Part shown: piece after piece, positions 51,501-60,900 of the stretch
Position numbering within the stretch: position 1 is the first letter of the stretch
Layout: each line of letters opens with the position of its first letter
Assembly (NCBI RefSeq): GCF_945859705.1
Contig: NC_079135.1
Span: 35,885,679 to 35,949,678, forward strand
Direction: 5' to 3'
Origin: Episyrphus balteatus
Taxonomy: Eukaryota > Arthropoda > Insecta > Diptera > Syrphidae
DNA length: 64,000 bases
The notes under the pieces: model-generated
What the model saw: only the letters and a program-made list of their open reading frames with translations
Told to the model about the DNA's origin: nothing
Database searches by the model: none
Program-made: the position numbers and the translations under genes

Positions 51501-53975
51501 AAGATTTTTTTCTTGAAAATGTACATCTATTTTCAAGTATAACTTTCTTATTTTCAATTTCACACAAAAAATTACCTTAATCAAAATTGTACAGAAATAA
51601 ATTATCTACAAAATCGCTTTAGAAATTTTTTTTGTGGGACTTACCGTTCGCAAGATATCGATTAAAAACAGTTTACACCCCTTTTTCCAAGATGGCGGCC
51701 AAATGGGGGGGCTTTCAACCCCGAAAACTAGATTGTATACTCACATTAACCTCCTCTACACATCAAAATAAAAAAATCTTGTCCTACCTAAAATGCAAGG
51801 TTCGGTCAAATTTTTGTAACATTTCAATGGACTATAAACTAATCGAATGAGATGTCAAAACATAGGTCTATTTACAGATATGAGTTCACAGTGAATGTAC
51901 CTATGCATTTATACGTAAAAAAAATTACAAATTTATTTTTCCGATTTTCGAAAAAAAAAATTAAAAAAATGTATTTTAAAAAGTTTACTCCAAATTAATC
52001 GATTGAACACGCTCAACGTATTAAACTAATAAATCTTCCATCTCTAACTAGTCACAGAGCGTATCTACAACTTTGTTTTATTGTCGGGATAATCAATGGA
52101 TCGATTTCAGCTCCATCGATCCTTTGTCGATTGAATTTCATTGCTAGTCAGTATAGTTTGAGAAGGCAGTTGCCAATTTCTAACACTTACAGTAGATCAA
52201 ACTACGGTGCTAATAGTCCTTTAAATCTTTTAATAAATATTTACAATAAAAATTCAAATATAAATAACTGCAGCTATGACAATGTTAAATCACTAAACTT
52301 TAGGAAAATATTCTTTATTCAAAATAATCCATAATGTACCTTCATTAGATGTAAATTTTTCTTCTATTTTTCTTTTGTAATAATGTAATGCATAATATAT
52401 AATTATAATTTTAGTTTTTAAGAAAATGTAACTGTATATAGTTAGTATTTAACCAAATAAACTAAACATCAAAAGAAATAATGTTAAAAGATATTTTCAT
52501 AACTGTCGTGGAGTACATGTTTATGTATGGCTATATTGTTTTATTACTGGTCACTATGGCGTATGTGGAATATTTGTTTGTATGGAAAAAAGATTATATT
52601 ATATACACTGCTGACTGAAATGAAATAAGTTGACGTGTTTTAAAATTTCATTTAACTGTTTTGTTACAAACCTTAATGAATTTGTTTTATTGATATCTGT
52701 TGGTTTTTTTTTTTTTTTGTCATTTCAGATATGGACCGCACTTTGAAGATATACAAAAAGAAGGCAAACCCACAAATATAACAGTTCAAGCTGGAGCAAG
52801 TGTTTTTCTAAATTGCCGAATTTCTTTGCTTCAAGATAAGACTGTAAGTTTATAAAGCTTTATTTTTATCATTTTACTTCCTAAAAACGCAAACGCGAAT
52901 ACAATAAGTTACTTAACTAATAAGGCTTTCTAAAATATAACTTCAAATATATCCCAGTGGTATAAAATCTTTGTTAATATTTTGTCTATTTTGTTTACGA
53001 TCGGATTTTTAGAATGATTGTCATTCTTAAAACTTTGTATATTTTTATATATAATTTATAGGTCTCTTGGGTACGAAGAAATTCTATGGGAGAGGATGCA
53101 CTTGAATTATTGACTGTTGGATTACATACGTACACCGGTGACAAAAGATACACAATGGAATTTCAATATCCAAACAATTGGCGATTGAAAATAACAAGTG
53201 CAAAAAAAGAAGACGAAGCCACATATGAATGTCAAATTTCGACGCATCCGCCCAGAGTCATACAAATTCATCTAAGTGTTAATGGTAAATTTTATTATTT
53301 TGAAAAAAAATGTCCATATTAAACTTATTTTTAATTTAAATTTTTTAGCACCGAAAGTTATCATTGTGGACGAATACAGTATTCCATTACAGGAAAAGTA
53401 TTACGAAATCGATTCAACACTGCAATTATCTTGCACAGTACGAAATGTTGTGATGACCTCCTCTGTAGTGTTTTGGCGACACGGAGATCAAATTTTAAAC
53501 TACGATACAACACGAGGTGGAGTAAGGTGAGAGTCAAACTTTCAAAAATGGAATACAATTTTGTTGCCATCAACAAAAAAACTAATATTTTTTCATTTAA
53601 TCATTTATCTTAATTTATTAAAATATCAATTTTGTTTAACTAATTTCAGCGTGAGAACAGATTTAATGGAAGATGGTGCTAATTCTACTCTTTCGATTGC
53701 AAGAGTAAACAAACAAGATTCCGGTAACTATACGTGTTCAATTAGTGATTCCCAGGACTACACTATTATGGTTCATATACTTAAAGGTAATTACAAAATA
53801 TGACAATAGCTATCTTAATCTGAGTTATACTTTTGTTTCCATTTCTATTTAAGGCGAGAGCTTTGCCGAATTACACCACGGAGCCGGCGGACGCATATGT
53901 GATCATTATTCAATACTTCTTATTATCATTACTTTAAGTCTAATTTTAAGCAACACAAATAATACGTTTAGATAG
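23279..53975 (+). CDS. dpr20: Dpr-family two-Ig cell-surface protein, 7 exons
   Basis: Exons 23279-23498, 48624-48990, 52729-52843, 53062-53284, 53349-53526, 53650-53786 and 53854-53975 join in consistent phase into 453 aa. The N-terminus has a hydrophobic LNFLLISSIG that may act as a secretion signal, then a long Ser/Thr-rich linker. Ig1 spans Cys224 to Cys291 (LNCRISLLQDKTVSWVRR, LLTVGLHTYTGDKRY, YECQISTHPPR). Ig2 spans Cys337 to Cys397 (LQLSCTVRNV, VFWRHGDQ, DSGNYTCSI). A C-terminal hydrophobic segment (about 432-446) fits a GPI signal or membrane anchor. Sites for N-glycosylation include NIT, NST and NYT. Dpr proteins bind DIP Ig proteins across cell contacts and help specify synaptic partners. 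From memory the GPHFED start of Ig1 and the GESFAELHHG tail fit dpr20 best; family certain, paralogue less so. Exon 1 rests on phase and a good GTAAGA donor only. AATAAA occurs at 54024-54029. Confidence 0.85.
25259..25692. mobile_element. TIR element with CACAGAGAAAAA ends and a tRNA-like core
   Basis: Left end CACAGAGAAAAA at 25259, right end TTTTTCTCTGTG ending at 25692. The interior has further inverted AT-rich motifs (AATAAGATTT and complements). At about 25400-25480 it holds a minus-strand tRNA-like segment with a good B box. No target duplication is certain. Such CACAGAGAAA-ended MITEs are common in insects. Confidence 0.55.
25403..25475 (-). repeat. tRNA-like sequence, probable SINE-type remnant
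   Basis: Read on the minus strand it has TTGGTTCAGGTGGTAAGGTG, similar to a tRNA D-arm/A box, and about 35 bases later AGTTCGATTCCC, close to the RNA polymerase III B box. The acceptor stem does not pair cleanly, so it is not a working tRNA. It lies inside a TIR element. Confidence 0.4.
25911..26050. repeat. Palindromic CCCGGG minisatellite
   Basis: About 140 bp of degenerate tandem units of TACCCGGG or TACCCGGGTA, each self-complementary, in strong GC contrast to the surrounding AT-rich intron. The units vary by single changes (ATACCCGAAA, ACTCGGGC), typical of a decaying array. Confidence 0.85.
27108..27250 (+). repeat. Possible SINE-like fragment
   Basis: Contains TGGCTAGGCTAATTGG, loosely like an A box, and about 75 bases later GATTCGATTCC, close to a B box. 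Stem pairing is poor. Weak call based on the two boxes and their spacing only. Confidence 0.25.
29326..30370. mobile_element. TIR element with reiterated GGTGTA motifs, about 1.05 kb
   Basis: The ends are inverted: GTACTCAAGTAGCACA at the left and TGTGCTACTTGAGTAC at the right. If GTAC is the target duplication, the element proper starts TCAAGTAGCAC. GGTGTAT or its complement ATACACC recurs more than ten times, concentrated near both ends. There is no transposase frame. It interrupts an older repeat whose flanks read ATGACA and CCTACCGTTA. Confidence 0.7.
30375..30590 (+). repeat. Repeat tail ending in a GGGACCCACTTTTTTGGCAT block
   Basis: Continues the repeat interrupted by the 29326-30370 element. 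It contains the AGAC microsatellite and then CGGGACCCACTTTTTTGGCA. A related block (GCGGGACCAACTTTTTTTGT after an AGGCAGACAGACA stretch) occurs at about 22240-22310, so this is one dispersed family. The body carries the word CAGGTACCGTTAATAA (about 29181-29196; also near 16258 and 21926). Confidence 0.55.
30493..30541. repeat. (AGAC)n microsatellite
   Basis: About twelve uninterrupted AGAC units, embedded in the dispersed repeat family described at 30375-30590. Confidence 0.95.
30894..30985 (+). repeat. Dispersed repeat, inverted partner at 37740-37815
   Basis: The words GTGACCACTTTTTTG, TTTTGTCCTGCCAAATTCGC and TTGTGCCGACA occur here in order and return as their reverse complement at about 37745-37810. 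It is non-coding. The pair brackets a 6.8-kb stretch but there is no other sign that they bound one element. Confidence 0.6.
32071..33184. mobile_element. Foldback element 1: 516-bp arms, 80-bp loop
   Basis: The left arm 32071-32586 starts TTTTGGAACCACCACTACTG and the right arm 32667-33184 is its nearly perfect reverse complement. The match is so close that the insertion or duplication looks recent. There is no coding capacity; short open frames are arm sequence. Directly after the right end (33186-33250) lies a partial extra copy of arm sequence (TATTTAGAAACAGTTTTTCC, GAACGCCCTAAT). Confidence 0.85.
33366..33470 (+). repeat. 52-bp tandem duplication
   Basis: Two identical 52-bp units beginning GAGTTTTTATGTGTACAC and ending AACAAGGCAGA, the second starting at 33418. 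Recent slippage or unequal exchange. Confidence 0.9.
36225..36897. mobile_element. Middle element of the nest: foldback-like, 7-bp target duplication
   Basis: Flanked by TATTACA at 36218-36224 and 36898-36904 (TATTACAC if one base is shared). The ends begin CGGG; subterminal arms carry a 15-20-bp motif repeated many times, CAAAATTCTGTA on the left arm and TACAGAATTTTG on the right. Long internally repetitive arms plus a 7-bp duplication resemble the Galileo/Foldback type, but identity to that group is not shown. Confidence 0.7.
36414..36564. mobile_element. Innermost MITE, 151 bp, AGGCG-end family
   Basis: Starts AGGCGTTTTTTTTTCTAATA and ends GTAGAAAAAACACGCCT; the two halves are near-perfect reverse complements with AATGAGTAGCTACTGAG and AAAACAATAA words. 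It is the short form of the 2731-4317 element and sits inside the middle element. Confidence 0.8.
37025..37080. repeat. Hairpin with about 21-bp arms
   Basis: GGATGATACATTCGTTTAGC pairs, apart from one extra base, with 37060-37080 around a short loop. It lies within the outer element of the nest. Confidence 0.6.
37425..37470 (-). repeat. Short copy of the LINE-tail repeat found at 42.9-43.1 kb
   Basis: Shares about 45 bp (ATCTTAGTCGTACAGCCC and TTTGTTGCAT) with 43050-43094 in the same orientation. On the minus strand this reads AVRLRWLG, the same peptide as in the longer copy, a motif typical of the C-terminal part of LINE reverse-transcriptase proteins. Confidence 0.45.
37740..37815 (-). 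repeat. Inverted partner of the 30894-30985 repeat
   Basis: Reverse complement of the TGTCGGCAC...GCGAATTTGGCAGGAC block found at 30.9 kb, continuing into AAAATAAAACGTGGTCAC. Non-coding dispersed repeat. Confidence 0.6.
40008..41941. mobile_element. 1.93-kb TIR element with repeated TTTGTCGTA motifs
   Basis: Left end CATATCGTCGGCCGAGAG, then TTGTTTTGTCGTAAACGCCA; the right end is the inverted equivalent (TTGGCGTATACGACAAAACA, then GCGACGATATG). It is flanked by TA on both sides (40006-40007, 41942-41943), which would fit a Tc1/mariner-type target. The motif TTTGTCGTA with CGCC recurs at about 40151, 40209-40245 (as a palindrome), 40276, 41668 and 41710, concentrated toward the ends. There is no intact transposase; the core is a GC-rich repeat block. 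Confidence 0.7.
40619..40985. repeat. GC-rich imperfect repeat block
   Basis: Two to three degenerate units with the order ATCGAACACAAGATCAA, AAGTCGAC, GGGCGCCG, CTTCGTTCA, GCGCGTTGTC, GAACGAAG, GTGAAAAAAGGT and TTATTGATCTTG. The segment around GCGCG folds as a hairpin in each unit (TTCACGCGCGTTGTCGTGAA). Base composition contrasts sharply with the AT-rich flanks. Open frames here are repeat by-products. Confidence 0.75.
41963..42668. mobile_element. MITE with CACCGAAAAAA ends and TA duplication, 706 bp
   Basis: Left end CACCGAAAAAAAAAAA after TA (41961-41962), right end TTTTTTTTTCGGTG before TA (42669-42670). Subterminal ATCAAATTAACATTTTT words recur in both orientations. TA duplication points to the Tc1/mariner superfamily. 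It begins 20 bp after the end of the preceding TIR element. Confidence 0.8.
42890..43110 (-). pseudogene. Decayed 3' end of a LINE reverse-transcriptase gene
   Basis: Broken minus-strand frames read AVRLRWVGF, then GSGRGPRSTWLAKPEVG in another frame, then AKDRAY(stop)SSLLVDIKAT. The order RWxG, GRxxxTW, DRxxWxSLL is the usual C-terminus of non-LTR retrotransposon proteins. Frameshifts and stops show it is dead. A 45-bp piece of the same sequence lies at 37425-37470. Confidence 0.5.
43585..45268. mobile_element. Foldback element 2: about 700-bp arms, 285-bp spacer
   Basis: Left end ACATACAGGGTGTCCGGTAG, right end CTACCGGACACTCTGTATGT. Arms about 43585-44281 and 44567-45268 are very similar reverse complements. 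The single-copy spacer (44282-44566) shows no coding. The CAGGGTGTCC terminus is a widespread insect TIR motif; a lone GGGACACCCTG near 6094 may be a scrap of the same family. Confidence 0.85.
49286..51998 (+). repeat. Three tandem units of about 304 bp, the second interrupted
   Basis: GAGTTCACAGTGAATAGACC begins units at 49286 and 49590, and a diverged copy begins at 51882. Units 1 and 2 share AAGGGGTACCCCTTGCCG, itself a palindrome. Unit 2 is split by foldback element 3 and resumes after it. No coding; it lies in intron 2 of the dpr gene. Confidence 0.75.
49713..51837. mobile_element. Foldback element 3: about 920-bp arms, TAA target duplication
   Basis: Ends TAGTCCATTGAAATGTTAC and its complement GTAACATTTCAATGGACTA. 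Arms about 49713-50650 and 50926-51837 are close reverse complements; the spacer is about 275 bp. It sits inside the second unit of a tandem repeat, so the empty site can be read from the neighbouring units: TAA is present once in them and on both sides here. Mirrored open frames (with CILTLTSSTHQN) are arm sequence, without recognisable domains. Confidence 0.8.
51999..52334 (+). pseudogene. LINE (jockey-like) reverse-transcriptase C-terminal fragment
   Basis: An open frame from 51999 to the TAA at 52332-52334 reads AQRIKLINLPSLTSHRAYLQ, then LCFIVGIINGSISAPSILCR, then SLRRQLPISN and a Ser/Asn-rich end. The LPSLTxxRAYLQLCF pattern is typical of the C-terminus of insect non-LTR retrotransposon ORF2. 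It is 5'-truncated, as usual for LINE insertions, and is followed by an AT-rich 3' tail. It lies in intron 2 of the dpr gene, just past the tandem repeat. Confidence 0.65.
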
Positions 53976-54954
53976 GAACTAATAAAATGCCTAGAATTTT
54001 GTTAAGTAATAAATTAGTATTTTAATAAAGTTTGTTATGTTTGAATATTTTTTTTAAGTATATTTATTACAGGAATGTAAAATAATAAATAATAAAACAA
54101 ACAAGACACAATTGGATTAAACATTTAATTATAAATAAACCTACTTATAAAAAAAAATAACGATTTAAGAAAATGTAAACTTAGTTTTCTTTTTTATTGA
54201 AATTATTCCTTTCAGTGTGGCTAGCATCTTAGGAAAATATCAATAACATTAGCCGGATCATATAGTGAATAGCTGAGCTTACCCATTTTTACTATTTGAA
54301 CTTTCATTTCGTCTCGCATCGTTAAATTAACAAGTCCTTTGTTCCAATAGGTCCGAAAGCTCATACTCATTAAAGGAGTTTTGAGACGATTGTTTGTATA
54401 GCTTTCTTTCAATTTCATTTTTGCTTTCTGATTCACGTGAATCTTTCGATCCCAATGACCTAAAATTCAATTCTGTTCTGAAAAACTTCTATCTTTCGAA
54501 ACAGAGCGTTACTTCGGTTTGTTTTTTAAAATTTTGAAGAAAAACTTTTTGTTTAGAATTAGTTTTTAATTCCATCTAAACCCTTTTTAATTGAGAAGTT
54601 CACGTTAATCGAATAGCAAATGAGACACCAGGTCGTAGTGGTTGCGTTACTGTAACACAATTGTTTAAAATTAAAAAAAATGTCCTTTAAAGGATTTCCC
54701 AAGTATCATGCTAGGTATACTTTCAAAGTCTAACCTAAAAACAAACAACACTTATTTTTTATGATAACGTGCTTTATTTTTTACATGAAACTTGTTTATT
54801 GTTTAAACTTTTGACATAAATATGCTAGGAAAAAAAAAACTACTATTTTTTTTTTTGAAAATGCATTTAAGGAATTCTGCAGCCATAGCGCATCACACCA
54901 TAGCACCATTTATCTTTTGTTTTTAGTTTTTATTTTGGTCTTAAAATTAATATT
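53976..54954. other. Convergent spacer between dpr and Got1
   Basis: Holds the dpr 3' end (AATAAA at 53981-53986 and 54024-54029) and the Got1 3' end (minus-strand AATAAA candidates at about 54929, 54793 and 54774). A minus-strand stretch near 54220-54460 is open in two frames and is preceded by a good TTTTAG acceptor, but I could not attach it to any upstream exon. Confidence 0.45.
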
Positions 54955-57900
54955 TTAGACAGTATTGTCTACTTTGGTAACAGCATCGTAAATTCCTTTC
55001 GCAACATATTCAATATTATTGGGATTCAATCCGCACATGTTGATTCTTCCAGACTTCAATAAATAAATGTGGTATTCTTCAATGAGGAACTTAACTTGTT
55101 TCTCTGTAAAAAAATATTGTTTATAAGTTGAAGTTAAAAAGTTATTAAGGGATTTTTCTTTTACCATTTAAGCCAGTGTATGAGAACATTCCAATTTGCT
55201 GTGTAATGTGATCCCAGTTTCCAGGTGTCTTAAGAGCAATTAGGTGATCACGAAGTTGTTTTCGCATGCTTATAATTCTTTGAGACATAAGTTGAATGCA
55301 ATCCATCCTGAAAATAGAAATTACGAGTAAGTATTATTTACGATATCAACTAACTTATTTATCAATATCAACTAACCAAAAATGGAAATTAATTCAAGGT
55401 TTGAACGATTATTATCTTTATAAGTTCTAATCAGACCAGAAGAGACATAGAATTTTGTAACAAATCTAGATGTTTGCCTAACCCCTAGCGACTAACCCCC
55501 CTATTCTGGCAAACATCACAAGTCACAAAAACCTCACAAGGTGATCATAACTCGATTTATTTCTCACAAACTTCTTACTAGCAAAAATCCAAATTGTGAG
55601 TTGTGACCTCCTCAGAGCAGATTACAAATTCGAAAGTTTTTGTGACACAAAAACCTCTCAAAATCAAATTCAGCCCCCCTTTTGAGGTTGCTATAACTTG
55701 TGTGGTTTGCCAGAATAGGGTTGTAAAAATGTGTTTCAGCGGAAATCATCGTTTACAAACACATACTTGAGGCGTTCAGAATAATAATGGTTCAAGTCCT
55801 CTTAACTACAAATTTGCTATTTTAAGGTCTTAGAAATTAAGAGTTTCGTTTTATCTTAAAAGAATGAAAAGACATAATAGAGCTTTTGATCTGTGAAAGA
55901 TTTATTTTAAAATGTTCTTCTAGTTCCGGAAAAAGAACTTTTCAAAGTTCAGAATAATCCACAAATTTCAAATGAACTTGGGCCATTATTATTCTGAACG
56001 CCTCACTACTTAAAAAGTAATAACAATAGATCGAGTTGAGAATGAACCAATTTTATACCAAAGGCACATATATGGAGGCGGGAAATTTTAAGGTAATGAT
56101 GCTCAAATGTTTGCTACAGCTATCATTGATCGTTTTTTATAAACGTGAACACAAAAGTGTATTCTTTAATTTACCACCAACACCAAAAATAGTACTAGAT
56201 GAACGTAACCTGAAATGGTAGTGATCTCTTCAAAACGACTAAAAAGAAATTTAGAAATAGTATCAATTTTAATTATGCATTGTTATATTAAGGTATTAAG
56301 CCTTCAAATTTAAATAATTTTATAGTATTAGGCTCTTAATAAATTTTGATGTAATTTCAACTTTATAAACTACTTGCAGCACCTTTCGTACGTTATTGTC
56401 AAATGATAAAAAACCTTAAATTTAATGCTGTTTTGAATTTTAAAAAATGCCTCTTTCACCTCCATGATTTTGATCCATATCATTCATGTCAGGCCGGGTA
56501 TTAAGGGTGAAAAATGCATCTAGTTTTTTTTTGTTAGAGGAAAGATAGAAAAAGCAAGGTTGAAAACTCAAAGAAGATGGAGGTAAGGATCTGATTAAGT
56601 GGCAAAAGCTGATGGAGGAACTAAATCTAAATCTTAAAACCACCCAAAACAACTTAAATGATACGTAAATAAAGGCAAGCGATAATTCTAATAAGCAAGG
56701 ACTGTTTTTTTACCACTCGAAGCCTCAATAAAATAAAATGTAAAGAAAAGCTGAAGCAGAAGTTTTTCAATTTTTTCATATTATACTTATTGGTCATGTT
56801 AAAGTTTGATCTAATGCGCAGCGGGGTAGCATTCTTTAATTTATAGCCCAGCTTTAACTGACATTATATGAGATAATAATCATCTAATTCTCCATTTAAT
56901 GTACTTACTTACAAAAATTCTTTTCTATCTTTCTATTTCTTCTAACTAGTGCCGTGCATTTTGCATTTATAAGTCTTACAGGCAGAGACAAATTAAAAAA
57001 AAATATTATTATCTCACCATTCCTGTCGAAGTTTTGGGTCGTTCAAAACTTTGGATACGATTCTGCTACCGTATGCTGGAGGATTTGAGTATGTCATACG
57101 GACAAGCAGAGTTAACTGTGAATGGATAGCAGCTGCAGTTGCTTCAGACTTTTGAACTATTGTCAAGTTGCCAACACGTTCGCCTGTAAACAAAAGATTT
57201 ACATTTTGAATAAAGAAAATTAAAGCAATCAAATGAAAGAATTCGAGTAACAAGCCATACACATTATAAAAATAAATAATAATTTGATCTAAATTATTGT
57301 AAATGATTCATAGAAAATAAAAAAAAAAAAAAAACTTACAGTATAATCCAAAGTTCTTAGCAAAAGATTGAGCAGCTAAGAGTTCAAATTTGTTTTCAAC
57401 GAAATAACGCACGGCCCAAGCATCCTTATCTGGATCACCGCTAGCAAATCCTTGATACGCAGAATCAAAAAATGGGAACAACTTTTTGGAACTAATAACC
57501 TCCGCAAGTTTTTTCCATTGTTCTTGGGTTGGATCACAACCGGTGGGATTGTGAGCGCAGGTATGAAGAATAATTACGGCACCTTCAGGGGCACCATTCA
57601 AATCTTCAACAAAGCCATCAAAATCTATTCCACGCTTCTCTTGATCCCAATATCTATAGGTTTTGCCGGTTTCAAATCCTGCTGCTAAAAATACAGCTCG
57701 GTGGTTTTCTAAAAACAATACATATTTTATAATTATCATTTTGTTATACATATATGTAGGAATAGAAGTTTATATATTTACCCCATGTAGGTTCAGAATA
57801 GTAGAACACTTTTTTGCCCAATTTTTTGGCCAAAAAGTCTGCTCCCAAACGCAAGGCACCAGTTCCGGAAATTGTTTGAACACCGAATGCCTAAGTTTAT

Positions 57901-60900
57901 TTTATGACTTATATAAGTAAATATTATGCTTTTGAATTTTATAACAATCTTACGCGTTTCTCGGCTATGGCAGGCGAGTCTTCTCCTAAAAGAAGCTTAG
58001 TTGCGGCAGTTGTATATAAATCAGTTCCTTTAAAGATTTAAAGATTAATTTATGTTATCTTTTTAAGAAAAATATTCACTTACCACAAACTGGCAAATAT
58101 TCATGATTGATTGATTCATCAGATGCAATCTTTATTTCTGTGCTCCTTACTACAGGTAATACCCATGGTTTTCCATTTTCATCACGATATGCTGAAATAA
58201 TAAAGAAAATTAATAAATTTTGTTGAAAATCAAAAATTTTGCATTAAGTAAGAAGAAGAAAGTAGATCCCGCATTTCTGGCTACCTACATATCTGGTATG
58301 CACATAATTTTACTGCCTAATGCGCTGACAATTTAATTTTTTATTACAGGCGAATAAAACGAACATTATTAAAAAGACTTTCTTTGCATTTAATTTGGTT
58401 TTGAAGGGTAAGGTGAAAAAGCAGTATTAAATTCTATAAAATGACTATACCTTAAAAAGACATCATCACCAAGCCAAGAACAGAAGTATATACAATTGCA
58501 GTCTTTGAAATCCAATATCAAATGGAAAGTTGAATGATATTTTTAAGAATTTTTGGATTTTGGATTAACTAAGAAGAAAAAATGATTTCGAAATGAAGAA
58601 CAATAATGCAATAAATGGTATTCAACTTCATTATCAGTTTGTTTATTTTATTAGATTATAATAAATTCACTAAATGGTTATCTTTTGTGTTAAAACCATA
58701 AAAGAATAATTTTGTCCTCCCTGATTTAAAGTGCAATTAACCTTGTTCAATTTATTATGTACAAGTACAAATTACGTTTTCTCAAGAGTCAACTAAAAAA
58801 ATTGAACTAAATATAATGTATGTTGTTTGCTGATATGTGTGTTCTACACAGAAAAAAAAACAAAAAAGTTCCGAAGAGTACAGTTTAGTGTGTTAAATAA
58901 GAGAAAACCTGCTAAACAATCTGTTCTATGAAACTGTCCAGCGTAGTTTAGTACAAGTTTCTCCGCTTCTATATTTGAGATAGGGCAAATGAGTGAGAAG
59001 TGTAACGTAGTAACTGACTTGTATATACAAATATGTTTAAATAAATACAAAATTGAAATTTCTTTAGAATCTATCAAAACTAACGATAAGCTTTAAGAAA
59101 ATTAAAAAAATGTGATATGGTAAATTCTAATTAATTTTTTTGAAAGGTAAAAGGTTAACTCCATACAACACAAAACTTTTTTTATCTGTTTTAGTTCTGA
59201 CTATTTTTATGTATCTTTGCTGTTAAGTTCTAGTTTTTTTTTCATAAACACAATGAATAATATGGACTAACCACACTGTCATTTAAAAATCATCACAATT
59301 CATTTACTGACGAAATGACTAAATTTTTATATAAAGCACTCTTAATGCAAATATTTACTTAGAGTAACCCAGATGATGCGCCAGGCTACCGGGAACTACA
59401 CACCAAACTATTGTATAATGCTCTCTGAACATTTAATTTATAATTCAATTTTAAAGTTCAAGTCACCTTAACTCCAAAGCGTTTTGCCCAGGTACGACAG
59501 TGGGCTCATCAGTTAGAGGCTTTGGAGTTGAGGTCACTTGATCTTTAAAATTGAATTATATTCAATCGCTCCACTTAAAATAAAAATAATTTTAATAATT
59601 TTTATTATTTTTTCTTCGTTATCATTTAATTTATATTTATAGGTTTCCTTTTTTTTAATTTAATGATGTTTTAAATGAGTGCAATTATAAAAATAAAACC
59701 ACAAACACCACGACTACACCAAAATAATTGCACTTAAAATTAATTTTCTATTGCGCTCTTCAAATAACAAATGATAGAATTGTTTATTTAATCGCTCAAT
59801 GGGTCTCACGGGATTCAAAGTTTATCCATAACGCGTTGCTTTGCACCTTTTTCTGACACGAGAATATCATTACTGTAAACAATTTTTTTTATAATAGCGA
59901 ATTTAAAAATCCAATACATTGCATATGTAAATATTGACAGTGTTAATACACAAATTTTTATATACAACGATCTAATAACCAAATTAGAAAAATATCACAA
60001 ATTAAATTAGTCCAATTATTCAGTTGTTAATTTTTTTCCCTACACGTTACTTAAAAAATAAATAGACACAAATATTAAACTACCATTTGAAACTCTGAGT
60101 AGAATAGCAATCTCGTTTTTATCGATATTACAAAAAAATTTATTTAAAAAAGTTTTGTTTTCAAATATTAACAAAAAAATATAATATTGGCCACCATGAA
60201 TTAAATTAAAAGAACAAAACAAACAATACTAATTTAACATTCTATGAGTATTTCTGCCTCTATTATCTGTGTGTGCATTTTCCACCAATTGTCTTTCATC
60301 TTCATCATAATACTGAAGGGTTATTTAAATTAAAACTATGAAAGAGAATTGAAGATGCATTACATTGAATACTAAATAAAGCAGACTTAACAAAGGAAAA
60401 ACAATATTGCCTATTAGAATTTTCATGATGTTGTTACAAGGTTTTTTTTATGTGCAACTATTTAGCGGCGGCGGCGGTTTCTGGAGTATTATATTTCATA
60501 TTTGTTTTAAAATTTTACTTCGTGCAATTTCGCTTTTCTGTTTCTGCTTTGTATAAGTTTTTGTCGTTTACACTTGCTCTGGTATGACGTAATATATTCG
60601 AAAACTCTTTAAAAAAATAACCATGTAAAAACTGAACACTGGCCGATGTAAATTTTTATTGCTGAGATTATTTTGTTTACATACTAAACTCTCCCTTTAG
60701 TGCTGCAATCTCATAAACAAACTATCGCATGATCCAAAATTATTATTTCAATTCATTATTTCTGATTAATAACTAAAGAAAAAATAAGGTTACGCATACG
60801 CCACAGTGACCCTCGAAAGTGGTCTCTTTAATCGCTGAATTAGCATTGAAAAAAGTTGAATTTTTTTAACTTTCATAGACTGTCAAAATTATTTAGTTTT

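Noticed and set aside
49645..51850. Two mirrored open frames sharing the peptide CILTLTSSTHQN as a repeated gene
   Set aside because: Both come from the two arms of foldback element 3; they are the same non-coding sequence read on opposite strands.
57452..57688. Plus-strand 78-aa open frame
   Set aside because: Antisense shadow of Got1 exon 5.
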